Assembly: GCA_020846005.1 (NCBI GenBank)
Contig: JADLEQ010000011.1
Span: 1 to 64,000, forward strand
Length of the DNA stretch: 64,000 nucleotides
Source of the DNA: Polyangiaceae bacterium
GTDB taxonomy: Bacteria; Myxococcota_A; Polyangia; Polyangiales; Polyangiaceae
Reading direction: 5' to 3'
Shown here: piece after piece, positions 44,789 to 52,550 of the stretch
How the letters are laid out: each line of letters opens with the position of its first letter
How positions within the stretch are numbered: the first letter of the stretch is position 1
The notes under the pieces: generated by a model
What the model saw: only the letters and a program-made list of their open reading frames with translations
The model's database searches: none
What the model was told of the DNA's origin: nothing
Position numbers and translations under genes: made by a program

Positions 44789-45598
44789 TCACGCGAGCCG
44801 CGTCGCCGGGTCGAGCAGCGCGGCGCGGAGCTCTCCGGCGAGCCGCCCCGCCTGGTACCCATCGGCGACGCGGTGGTCGAACGCCGCCCCGAGGACGAGC
44901 GTACGCTGCGCGACGACCTGACCGGCGACCACCGCGGGGCGCTCGCGGACCGCCCCGACCGTGAGGATCATCGGGCAGCGGCCCGGCGGGAAGAGCGGCG
45001 CGAGCCCGACCTCGAGGCCGAAACCCGCGACGTTCGTGATCATGCACGAGCCGATCGCGTCGTACGGGATGCCCAGGCGGGACAGGTCGACTCCGTAGTC
45101 GTAGCTGAGCGTCTCCCCGGCTCGCATCGCCGCGCGCAGCAGGCGGGGCGGCAGGCGAGCCAGCGTGCGGGTGCTCCGCACCGTCGGGTCGTCGCGGCGA
45201 TCACGGATGCGGCTCGCGCACGCCGCGAGCTCATCCGCGATCTCCAGCACGCCCTTGCGATCCGCGGCGCACACCTTCGCGCCCGCGAGGTTCTCCCCAC
45301 CCTCGAACGCCACCTGAAAGAACACGTCGATCGTGTCTCGCTGCCAGAGCCTGCCGCGCCGCACGATCGAGTTCGTCTCCGGGCGCGCCGCGATCGCCAG
45401 CGCGGCCGCCTTGCCGATCAGGTGCGTCAGGGTGACCCGCTTGCCGCTCGCCTCGCGTAGCCGCGCGACGTGCGCCTCGAGCGGCGCGGCGGGGACCTCG
45501 AGGATGCCGTAGACCGTGGGGTCGCTCGGCGGCGCCCACGCCTCCAGCGCCATGCGGCGCCACGAGGAGACCCGCTCCAACCTGCGAAAGTGGCTCAT
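44789..45598 (-). CDS. Stand-alone 2-oxoacid dehydrogenase acyltransferase (E2) catalytic domain
   Basis: Protein of 269 residues made of only the chloramphenicol-acetyltransferase-like E2 catalytic domain. It has RVTLTHLIGKAAALAI, SYDYGVDLSRLGIPYDAIGS and the active-site AAFDHRVADGYQAG, with the conserved catalytic His and Asp. The lipoyl and subunit-binding domains of normal E2 proteins are missing, so it cannot work as a standard dehydrogenase core; it may transfer acyl groups from another carrier. ATG 45598 overlaps the stop of the thioredoxin-like gene by 4 nt. It is the last gene of a four-gene operon. Confidence 0.88.
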   Translation of the reverse strand: MSHFRRLERVSSWRRMALEAWAPPSDPTVYGILEVPAAPLEAHVARLREASGKRVTLTHLIGKAAALAIAARPETNSIVRRGRLWQRDTIDVFFQVAFEGGENLAGAKVCAADRKGVLEIADELAACASRIRDRRDDPTVRSTRTLARLPPRLLRAAMRAGETLSYDYGVDLSRLGIPYDAIGSCMITNVAGFGLEVGLAPLFPPGRCPMILTVGAVRERPAVVAGQVVAQRTLVLGAAFDHRVADGYQAGRLAGELRAALLDPATRLA

Positions 45599-46161
45599 GG
45601 GCGTGATCCCAGCCCTTGCTCGGCCGCGTTGGCAAGAGCCCGCTCGAGCCGGCGGGTCGAGACCAGCCCGGCGTGGCGCCAGCGCTCGCGCCCGGCGCGG
45701 TCGAGGACGACGACCACCGGCACGCGGTCGACGCGCCCGAACGGGCCGTCCCCGCGCCGGGTCGCCTCGTCGGCCAGGGCGACGGGGTAGCCGAGCCGCA
45801 GCGTCTCGCCGAACACCTGGACCAGCGGCGCGTAGCGGGGGGCCTCGAGTACGACCGCGCAGGCGTTGATCCGCGGCCGCATGCGCCGGGCGAGATCGGC
45901 GATCCGCTGCGCGAGCACCTGGGACGCGGCGTCGTAGGTGGTGACGAAGACCACCGCCGTCGCGCGACCGCGGGCCGCCGCGCTGGTGAAGGCGCCGCCG
46001 TCCGGCGTGGGGAACGAGAACTCGACCCGAGGCGCGTCGCTGGTGGACGCGGCGGGCCCCGGGGCGCTCGCGGGGCGGCCGCCACAGCCCCCCGAGCCGA
46101 GCGCGAGGGCGGCGCCGACGGCCCACGGGACCGCGCGGCGGCGGGCGAGCGCGCCGCTCAC
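45595..46161 (-). CDS. Thioredoxin-like lipoprotein without the CxxC pair
   Basis: Protein of 188 residues with a signal peptide and lipobox SGGC (Cys26). The mature domain follows a thioredoxin-like/AhpC-like order: FSFPTPDGGAFTSAA, then TAVVFVTTYDAASQVLAQRI, GYPVALADEATRRGDGPFGRV and the cis-Pro strand VDRVPVVVVLDRAGRERWRHAG. The redox CxxC is replaced by YDAAS, so it should lack thiol-disulfide activity. GTG 46161 overlaps the previous stop, and its own stop overlaps the E2 gene start. A binding or assembly role is possible. Confidence 0.75.
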   Translation of the reverse strand: MSGALARRRAVPWAVGAALALGSGGCGGRPASAPGPAASTSDAPRVEFSFPTPDGGAFTSAAARGRATAVVFVTTYDAASQVLAQRIADLARRMRPRINACAVVLEAPRYAPLVQVFGETLRLGYPVALADEATRRGDGPFGRVDRVPVVVVLDRAGRERWRHAGLVSTRRLERALANAAEQGLGSRP

Positions 46162-46856
46162 GGCACCGCGCACACCTGCGCGCGATCGACCCCGAACAGG
46201 TCGACGAAGATCCGAAGCGCCTCCGGGAGGACCCTCCCCGCGCGCACGTGAGCCAGCACCGCCAGCGCGAGATCGTCGACGACCTGCTCGACCGGCACGC
46301 TCTCGAGCACCACCTCTGCGAGCCGATCCCCGGGCCGCGGGGTCTGCCGGCGATCGACGATCGGGTCGTGGCGCACCCACTCGAAGCCGTTGGCGCGCCG
46401 GTAGCCGCACGCGAGCACCTGCACGAAGTCCAGGTAGAGCGGGCTCGCCACGACGGCGACGCGGAGGCCCCCCGCGCCGAGGCCGAAGCGCGCCTCGACG
46501 CGCGACTGCGCGGCGGCGGCCGGCGACGGGCCGATCGCTTGCAAGATCCTCGCGCGCCGCTCCGGCTCCGACTCGACGGCGAGCAGCGGCGCGTAGATCG
46601 CGATCGGGGGGACGTTCAGGCGCGGCGCGTCGTGCTCGAGCGCGTCGAGCCAGGTCGTCCGTGAGGCGGCGTCGAGGTCACGGTACGCGATCGCCGCCGC
46701 GAGCGCGGCCTCCGCGTTCGTCGCGAGCTGGCCGAGCCAGGTGCACCAGACGTCCACGACGCGCGGATCGAGCTCCGCGACGCTCGGGTGGCGGAGCCGC
46801 TCGTGCACGTCCGGCACGCTGCCCAGCCGCGGGCGCTCGCGCGAGCCGCTCGTCAT
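46158..46856 (-). CDS. Conserved-looking protein of unknown function
   Basis: Soluble protein of 232 residues with no recognised domain. It appears largely helical, with WCTWLGQLATNAEAALAAAIAY, NVPPIAIYAPLLAVESEPERR, a central VAVVASPLYLDFVQVLACGYR segment and the ending DLFGVDRAQVCAV. A GGGGAG site sits directly before ATG 46856. It lies between the DUF4911-like gene (10-nt gap) and the thioredoxin-like lipoprotein (4-nt overlap), so it belongs to the same operon. It has no signal peptide or metal-binding cluster. Function not guessed. Confidence 0.7.
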   Translation of the reverse strand: MTSGSRERPRLGSVPDVHERLRHPSVAELDPRVVDVWCTWLGQLATNAEAALAAAIAYRDLDAASRTTWLDALEHDAPRLNVPPIAIYAPLLAVESEPERRARILQAIGPSPAAAAQSRVEARFGLGAGGLRVAVVASPLYLDFVQVLACGYRRANGFEWVRHDPIVDRRQTPRPGDRLAEVVLESVPVEQVVDDLALAVLAHVRAGRVLPEALRIFVDLFGVDRAQVCAVP

Positions 46857-46866
46857 CTCCCCGACG

Positions 46867-47154
46867 CTAGAGGATCGGCGCCTCGCTCGCAACGCGGTCG
46901 GGCTCGCCGACCCGATCGTCGACGACGCACTCGGGGCCGAGCTCGAGCCGAAGATCCCGCACGATCTCGTCGAGCGCCGCGGCGCGCTCGTGGGGCGCCG
47001 CGAGGACCAGCTCGCCGCCGCGCTCTGCGAACAGCGACGCGACGCCCTCGCTCGCCTCCAAGATCCCCTTGACGAACACGACGTCCCTCCGGCGGACCGA
47101 GAGCCGCCGCACCACGAGGCCGCGCTCCAGTCGCTCCTGCACGCGCGTCGGCAC
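46867..47154 (-). CDS. Small DUF4911-like protein
   Basis: Protein of 95 residues with one alpha/beta domain: VVRRLSVRRRDVVFVKGILEA, then SEGVASLFAERGGELVLAAP and a helix ALDEIVRDLRLELG. The order matches short DUF4911-type proteins, which often sit beside translation or RNA-modification genes; the match is from memory. GTG 47154 is supported by a GTGACG-N17-TAGCGT promoter 9 nt upstream. It is the first gene of the four-gene operon. Confidence 0.65.
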   Translation of the reverse strand: MPTRVQERLERGLVVRRLSVRRRDVVFVKGILEASEGVASLFAERGGELVLAAPHERAAALDEIVRDLRLELGPECVVDDRVGEPDRVASEAPIL

Positions 47155-47163
47155 GGAGCGCCG

Positions 47164-47192
47164 ACGCTAGCGTGGAGCGCCGGCTGCGTCAC
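47164..47192 (-). promoter_or_regulatory. Promoter of the DUF4911-E2 operon (leaderless type)
   Basis: GTGACG (47187-47192), 17-bp spacer, TAGCGT (47164-47169), 9 nt before GTG 47154. The divergent promoter for 47239 starts 8 bp away. Confidence 0.45.
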
Positions 47193-47200
47193 CGGGGACG

Positions 47201-47229
47201 TCGACGAGCGTGGCGCCGGAGACTAGCTT
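47201..47229 (+). promoter_or_regulatory. Promoter of the 47239 gene (leaderless type)
   Basis: TCGACG (47201-47206), 17-bp spacer, TAGCTT (47224-47229), 9 nt before ATG 47239. Confidence 0.45.
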
Positions 47230-47238
47230 CCCTCCACC

Positions 47239-48645
47239 ATGGTCGATGAGCCCGGAGCGCATGTCCCCGTCGCGTTGCCGGAGCTCGGCCCGCTCGAGGA
47301 GAAGGAGGAGGACGACCTCCCGCTGGAAGACGAGCCCTCCAGCGCCGCCGACGAGCCGGAGCCGCGCGTCGATCTGGACGACTCCGTCGCCGAGGACCTC
47401 GATCCGGGCGTCCACGTCGACGAGCCCACCGACGAGGGGGACTCCGACGAGGCCGGCGACCTCGTCGCGCCGCTCGACGGCGGGCTCTTCGCGGTGGCGC
47501 CCGACACCGACGCGGACGAGGACGACGCGGGCGTCGGAGACGTCGAGCTCGACCTCGGCGGCGACGTCGAGCCGTCTGCTGGCACCTCGGATCCGGAGGG
47601 CGCCGTCGACGGCTCGCTCGAGGCGCTCGTCGAGGGAGAGCTCCCCGAGCTCGACGACGGCACGGACGACTCCGACGGCGCGCTCGACCCGGCGAGCCTC
47701 GAGCTGGAGGGGGCCGCGCGAGACGAGCCCCGCCCGCCGCCCGCGCCGGTGCCGTGGACCAGCGCCGCGCTCGCGGCCGGGGCGCCGCTCCTCGCCGTCG
47801 CCGTGACGACGCGCGGGGTGGTCGGCGCGGGGCGGAGCGTCGTGTGGCTGCCGGCGCGCGACCCGGAGCCGCACCCACCGACGGCGCCTCTCGAGTCGCT
47901 CGCGGTCGGCGCCGACGACACGCTGCTCGCCACGACGACGACGGGCGAGCTCGTGCGGCTCGCGCGAGGCGGCGACCGGTTCGAGGCCGTGCCGCTCAGG
48001 GCGACCGCGGCCGGCGTGGATCACGTCGCGCAGGTCGTCGCGGTCGCGCAGTGGTGGCCGCTGGTGCTCGCGCGCACCTCCGCCGGCGAGGTCTTCGCGA
48101 GCCGGGACGGCGGGCAGCGCTTCGCGCCCCTGGAGCTCCGGGCGCGCGTGATCGAGCTCTGCGCGGCGGAGAGCGCCGTGGTGGCGCTGGCGGAGGATCG
48201 GGCCGGGCGCACGCTCCTCCGGACGGTCGACGCTGGCGCCGAGTGGCGATCGGTCCCGCTCGACGAGTGGGCGCGGCAGGTCGGCGGCGGCCCCGCGCCG
48301 CTGCTCGCAGCGGCCGGCCCGGTCGTGGCGCTGGCGGACCCGGAGCGCGGCCTGGCCGTGTCCGGCGACGGCGGCGTCACGTTCCGGCGCGTCGCGGGGT
48401 GCGCCGCCGTGACCGCCCTCGCCGCGAGCCACGGCGCGGACGGCGGCCGCGTGTGGGCGGCCCTCCGGGACGAGCTCGAGGGCCGCTCGTGGCTGGTCGA
48501 GGTGGACGCCGAGCGCGCCGTCGCCCACGTGGTGGCCGCGACCGGAGCGGCGATCACCTCGCTCGCGTGGGGCGAGGCGGAGGGGGTCGTCCACTCCGCC
48601 GGGCTGGACGGTCTGCACGCCTGGCGCCCGCCGGCCGCCCGCTGA
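47239..48645 (+). CDS. Acidic-tail protein with propeller-like domain
   Basis: Protein of 468 residues in two parts. Residues 1-170 are extremely Asp/Glu-rich and low complexity (for example EEKEEDDLPLEDEP), probably disordered and calcium-binding or solubilising. Residues 175-465 form repeated four-strand units with SxDGG-type turns (ASRDGGQRFAPL, SGDGGVTFRRVAG, RTVDAGAEWRSVP), as in BNR/YCF48-like beta-propellers. No signal peptide is present, which is odd for this kind of propeller. The start is ATG 47239 with a matching promoter. lysC follows after 60 nt. Function unknown. Confidence 0.75.
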   Translation: MVDEPGAHVPVALPELGPLEEKEEDDLPLEDEPSSAADEPEPRVDLDDSVAEDLDPGVHVDEPTDEGDSDEAGDLVAPLDGGLFAVAPDTDADEDDAGVGDVELDLGGDVEPSAGTSDPEGAVDGSLEALVEGELPELDDGTDDSDGALDPASLELEGAARDEPRPPPAPVPWTSAALAAGAPLLAVAVTTRGVVGAGRSVVWLPARDPEPHPPTAPLESLAVGADDTLLATTTTGELVRLARGGDRFEAVPLRATAAGVDHVAQVVAVAQWWPLVLARTSAGEVFASRDGGQRFAPLELRARVIELCAAESAVVALAEDRAGRTLLRTVDAGAEWRSVPLDEWARQVGGGPAPLLAAAGPVVALADPERGLAVSGDGGVTFRRVAGCAAVTALAASHGADGGRVWAALRDELEGRSWLVEVDAERAVAHVVAATGAAITSLAWGEAEGVVHSAGLDGLHAWRPPAAR

Positions 48646-48705
48646 CGCGCGCCCGCGCCGGCTTCTTGGCCCGGGCGCGGCCGGGCGTGGTAGCCGGACC
48701 GATCG

Positions 48706-49890
48706 ATGAGCACCGTCGTCCAGAAGTTCGGGGGTTCGTCGGTCGCCGACCTGGAGAAGATCCGCGCCGTCGCCGCGCACGTCGCCCGCACCCGGGAGGC
48801 CGGCCACCGCGTCGTCGTGGTGGTCAGCGCCATGGGCAAGACGACCGACGGCCTCCTGGCGCTGGCGCGCGACGCCGCGCTCGGGCCGGACGCCGCGTCG
48901 ACCGAGCCACCGCGCCGCGAGCTCGACATGCTCGTCAGCACCGGCGAGCGAGTCAGCATGGCGCTCCTCGCGATCGCCATGCACGCGCGAGGGATCGAGT
49001 CGATCAGCTTCACCGGCTCGCAGTCGGGCATCCTGACCAACGACCGGCACTTCGACGCGCGCATCCTCGAGGTCCGCCCGCACCGGATCGAGGACGAGCT
49101 CGATCGGGGCCGGGTCGTCATCGTCGCCGGCTACCAGGGGATGAGCTACCGGCGCGAAATCACAACCCTCGGTCGCGGGGGCTCGGACACCACCGCGGTC
49201 GCGCTCGCCGCCGCGCTCGGCGCCGAGCGCTGCGAGATCTACAGCGACGTGGACGGCGTCTACACCGCCGATCCCCGCTCCGTGGCCGGCGCGGCCCACC
49301 TGCCCGAGCTCGACTACCAGACGATGCAGGAGATGGCCGAGTCGGGCGCCAAGGTGCTGAACGCGCAGGCCGTCGAGTGGGCGCGGCGCAACCGCGTCGT
49401 GCTGCACGCGCGGCGCACCGGCGACGCGGCGAACGGGCGCGAGACGATCATCCACGCCGGCGCCGCCCCGACCGCCCGAGCCGTGGTCGTCCAGGGCAAG
49501 CTGGCGCTGCTGCGCGCGCGCGCGCGGGATCTGGGCGCCTTGGTGCGCGCCGCCGCGGAGCAGGCCCTCGCGCTCGGAGATCTCGCCGTCCAGGGAGAGC
49601 GCGTCTTCGCGACCGCGCCGCTCGGCGGCGTGCCGGACTGGCAGCGCATCCGAGCCGAGCTGCAGCGCGCGACGCCGGGCGGCCTCGAGGTCGAGGAGGG
49701 GTGCGCGGCCGTGAGCCTGGTCGGGGTCGACACCGGCGCGCGCGCCGACGTGGTCGCCCGCGCGCTCGGCCTCGTGCAGGGCACGCCCGAGTGGGTCTGT
49801 GCGCATCCGCTCCGGCTGAGCGTCGTCGTGCCGACGGGCGACGCGCCAGCCACCGAGCGCGCCTGGCACGACGGCCTCGTCGCCGCGTGA
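48706..49890 (+). CDS. lysC: Aspartate kinase
   Basis: Aspartokinase of 394 residues, first enzyme of the aspartate pathway to Lys, Thr, Met and diaminopimelate. The kinase domain carries [16 protein letters not shown] (Lys7), [35 protein letters not shown] and [16 protein letters not shown]. The C-terminal ACT region (about 265-394) is present but diverged and Ala-rich, so feedback control by Lys or Thr cannot be predicted. ATG 48706 has a TAGCCG box 9 nt upstream, with TTGGCC at 19-bp spacing, a weak fit to the local promoter type. It is convergent with the TPR gene, 7 nt away. Confidence 0.93.
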   Translation: MSTVVQKFGGSSVADLEKIRAVAAHVARTREAGHRVVVVVSAMGKTTDGLLALARDAALGPDAASTEPPRRELDMLVSTGERVSMALLAIAMHARGIESISFTGSQSGILTNDRHFDARILEVRPHRIEDELDRGRVVIVAGYQGMSYRREITTLGRGGSDTTAVALAAALGAERCEIYSDVDGVYTADPRSVAGAAHLPELDYQTMQEMAESGAKVLNAQAVEWARRNRVVLHARRTGDAANGRETIIHAGAAPTARAVVVQGKLALLRARARDLGALVRAAAEQALALGDLAVQGERVFATAPLGGVPDWQRIRAELQRATPGGLEVEEGCAAVSLVGVDTGARADVVARALGLVQGTPEWVCAHPLRLSVVVPTGDAPATERAWHDGLVAA

Positions 49891-49897
49891 GGTGTCC

Positions 49898-51781
49898 TCA
49901 GGGCGTGGGGTCGTGCGCAGCGGCCGCTGCGCTCACGCGCCCTGCGGCGTCACGGTAGGCGGCGGCGATCGCCGGATCCCGCGGGCGCGCTCGGAGCGCG
50001 ACCGCCAAGTGGCGCTCCGCGGCGCGGACGTCGCCGCGCTCGAGCTCGTACCGGCCCGCGTCGAGCAGCAGCGCGCCCGCCTCGAGCGCGACGCGTCCGG
50101 TCTCCACCAGCTCACGGAGCCGCGCCCAGGCGAGCGACGCGCCCTCCACGTCCCCGACCGCGGCACGCCACCGCGCCTCGAGTCCACGCGCGTCCGCGGC
50201 CTCGGCCGCGCCGGCGGGCACCTCGCGCACGCGCGCGATGGCCTGCGGGAGATCGCCCAGGCGCTCGGCGAGCACCCGCGCGAGCTCGACGAGCGCGCGA
50301 CTGGAGCGGACGCCCCGAGCCTCGGCGAGCGCCACCGCCCGCTCGAGCAGCGCGAGCCCACGCTCCGCGCGGCCGGTGGCGAGCAGGGAACGCGCCAGCC
50401 CGGTCGTCGCGTCCACGTCGTCCGGCACGTAGCGCAGCGCGCGCTCGAACACGCGGCCCGCCTCGCGCACGAAGCCCGCCTCGATGAGCTGCGCCCCGAC
50501 GCTCGCGCACACCTCGTGCCGCGCGCGCGCGCCGGACGCCGCCGCCTCGAGCATCGCGGCGTCGGAGAGCGCGTCGTCGACGTCCCCGATCGCCAGCCGG
50601 CAGCCCAGCCGCCGGCGGCGCGCCTGCTCGAGCGCCGGCGCCAACGCGACGGCCTGGTCGAGCGCCCGCAGCGCCGCGGCGGGCTCAGCCTCGAGCTCGG
50701 CGAGGCGCACGAAGATCCCCGCCGCGGCCGGCGCGAAGCGCTCCAGGCGCGCGGCGGCGGCCGCGGCCTCTCGGGCGCCGTCGAGATCGCCGGTGCTCGC
50801 GAGCAGCTCAGCGGCGATCAGCCCCCCGTGCAGCGCCGGCGTCGCCTCGGCGAGCAGCCCGAGCGCTGCCTCCGCGCGCCCCCCCGCGGCGACGTCGAGC
50901 TCCGCCACGAGGCGCGCGAGCTCCGGGTGCCGGGGGGCGCGCTCGAGCGCCGCGAGGTATCCAGCGCGCGCTGCGTCCCGCTCGCCAGCGGCGAGCGCGT
51001 CGTCGGCGGCGACGACGAGCCCCGCGAGCTCCAGGTGCCGCGTCGCCTCGCCGCCGGCGGGCGGCATCGGCGCGTCCGCGTCGAACCCGATCCGCAGCTC
51101 GTCCCCCTCGACGGAGGCGGAGGCCAGCCGTGCGGCGGCGGCCGACGGCGCGCGCATCCCGATGTCGGGCAGCACGAGGCGCGCGACCGCGCGGGCCGGG
51201 CCGGCCAGCGTCACGGTGCGACCGGCGCGGGCCGCGACGGGGCCGAACGCCGCGTCGACGGCGCGGAGCGCGTGGCCGAGCGCGGGGCCGCCCAGCCCGG
51301 CGCCCCGCGCGTTCGCGACGACCAGCTTGAGATCCACCGGATCGGCCACCCAGAGCAGCTCGAAGGCGAGCACCGCGGTGCGCCCCACGAGCCCGACCGC
51401 GAGGCCGCCCTCGACGCCCCACAGCGTCGGCGGGCGCACCGGCTCGCGGAGCACCTCCCGTAGCCGCGGCTCGAGGTACGCGCCGAGCCGCGCCAGGCTC
51501 GCGCGGAGCTCGAGCCGCGACAGCTCGCCGCGTCGATGACGGAACGTCCGCACGCCGCCCGATAGGTCAACGGGGAAGCGCAGCCCCACCAGAGACGTGA
51601 CGAGCTCGGACACCTCGACCGGCCCGAGCTCGACCGGCGCGTGCAGCTCGATGCCGAGCCTGCCGCGCGCGACCGCCAGCCGGAGCGGGAGCCCCCGCGG
51701 CGGACGCGCCCCGGCCCCGGCGGGCTCCGGAGGCTCGGCGGCTCTGGGGGCAGGCGAGCTGGTCGACACGGGACGGAGCAT
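49898..51781 (-). CDS. Large TPR-repeat protein
   Basis: Protein of 627 residues. The first 270 form an alpha/beta domain of unknown type (GLPLRLAVARGRLGIELHAP, VGLRFPVDLSGGVRTFRHR, LVVADDALA). The rest is a run of at least eight helix-turn-helix TPR-like units (AARAGYLAALERAPRHPELA, AGRVFERALRYVPDDVDATT, AERHLAVALRARPRDPAIAA). No signal peptide or membrane helix is seen, so it is likely a cytosolic scaffold. ATG 51781 was chosen since it begins the structured part and lies 41 nt after the mlaC stop; the two may be co-transcribed. Partner proteins are unknown. Confidence 0.78.
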   Translation of the reverse strand: MLRPVSTSSPAPRAAEPPEPAGAGARPPRGLPLRLAVARGRLGIELHAPVELGPVEVSELVTSLVGLRFPVDLSGGVRTFRHRRGELSRLELRASLARLGAYLEPRLREVLREPVRPPTLWGVEGGLAVGLVGRTAVLAFELLWVADPVDLKLVVANARGAGLGGPALGHALRAVDAAFGPVAARAGRTVTLAGPARAVARLVLPDIGMRAPSAAAARLASASVEGDELRIGFDADAPMPPAGGEATRHLELAGLVVAADDALAAGERDAARAGYLAALERAPRHPELARLVAELDVAAGGRAEAALGLLAEATPALHGGLIAAELLASTGDLDGAREAAAAAARLERFAPAAAGIFVRLAELEAEPAAALRALDQAVALAPALEQARRRRLGCRLAIGDVDDALSDAAMLEAAASGARARHEVCASVGAQLIEAGFVREAGRVFERALRYVPDDVDATTGLARSLLATGRAERGLALLERAVALAEARGVRSSRALVELARVLAERLGDLPQAIARVREVPAGAAEAADARGLEARWRAAVGDVEGASLAWARLRELVETGRVALEAGALLLDAGRYELERGDVRAAERHLAVALRARPRDPAIAAAYRDAAGRVSAAAAAHDPTP

Positions 51782-51822
51782 GGTACCAGGCCCGCCCGCG
51801 AGCCGGACAAGCGAGCCGCCGC

Positions 51823-52437
51823 TCAGCCCGTCCGCTCCTCCTTGGCGAGCTTCTTCTTCATCTTGTCGACCAGCGCCGCGAAGCTCTCCTTCCGGATGAC
51901 TCGCTGGAACTGCCGGCGGTAGTTGCGCGTCAGGCTCGATCGCTCGGTGACGATGTCCACCACCCGCCACTCGTCGCCCTGCAGGCGCATCACGTAGTCG
52001 ATGGTCACGGGCTCCTCGCGGGTGTTCTTGCGGTGCTTCGCCACCGTCATCACCACCACGCCGCGCTTCTTCTTCTTGAAGCCCTTGAACTCTACGTCAT
52101 AACCCTTGGTTTTCTCTAGATTTTTTCGATACGCGGCGCGCACGAGGCGCTTCAACAGATCCGTGAACTCCCGGCGCTGGTCGTCGTTCAGATCCGCCCA
52201 GCTCTTCCCGAGCGAGTCCTTGGCGAACGCCTCGTAGTCGATCAGCTCGTCGAACAAGGAGTCGACGCGGGCGCGGTCGGGTGCGGGCTTCGCCACCTCC
52301 GCGGTGAGCTGGCCTTGCTTGTCCTTGAGCCGCGCCTCGGCGGCCGGGTTGGCTCCGACGGAGGCCGGGAGGGAGAGGGCGGCCACCGCGACCGCGACCG
52401 AGAAGATGCGCCTCATCATGCTGCCGTAGTTTCTCAT
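51823..52437 (-). CDS. mlaC: MlaC-family phospholipid-binding periplasmic protein
   Basis: Periplasmic lipid shuttle of 204 residues (MlaC/Ttg2D family), which carries phospholipids between the outer-membrane and inner-membrane parts of the Mla system. A signal peptide (MRRIFSVAVAVAALSLPASVGA) is followed by the family core: YEAFAKDSLGKSWADLNDDQ, RREFTDLLKRLVRAAYRKNL, TIDYVMRLQGDEWRVVDI, SLTRNYRRQFQRVI. ATG 52437 was used; ATG 52419 or 52416 would give a more usual signal peptide. No mlaD, mlaE or mlaF is in the window. A perfect sigma-54 site lies 14 nt upstream of 52437, so expression looks NtrC-type regulated. Confidence 0.87.
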   Translation of the reverse strand: MRNYGSMMRRIFSVAVAVAALSLPASVGANPAAEARLKDKQGQLTAEVAKPAPDRARVDSLFDELIDYEAFAKDSLGKSWADLNDDQRREFTDLLKRLVRAAYRKNLEKTKGYDVEFKGFKKKKRGVVVMTVAKHRKNTREEPVTIDYVMRLQGDEWRVVDIVTERSSLTRNYRRQFQRVIRKESFAALVDKMKKKLAKEERTG

Positions 52438-52451
52438 TCTGCTCTTCCTAC

Positions 52452-52466
52452 GCAACCTCGGTGCCA
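52452..52466 (-). promoter_or_regulatory. Sigma-54 (RpoN) promoter before mlaC
   Basis: TGGCAC-N5-TTGC on the minus strand (TGGCAC 52461-52466, TTGC 52452-52455) is an exact match to the -24/-12 consensus with correct spacing and orientation. Transcription would start near 52441, just before the mlaC start. It lies in the gap right after the PilS-like kinase gene. Confidence 0.65.
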
Positions 52467-52550
52467 GATCTTCGCCGGGACGGCGCCGCGACGCGCGGCG
52501 CCCGGGCCGCGCTCGGCGGCCGTGCGCGCCCCGCGGGTGTGACCCGCCGT

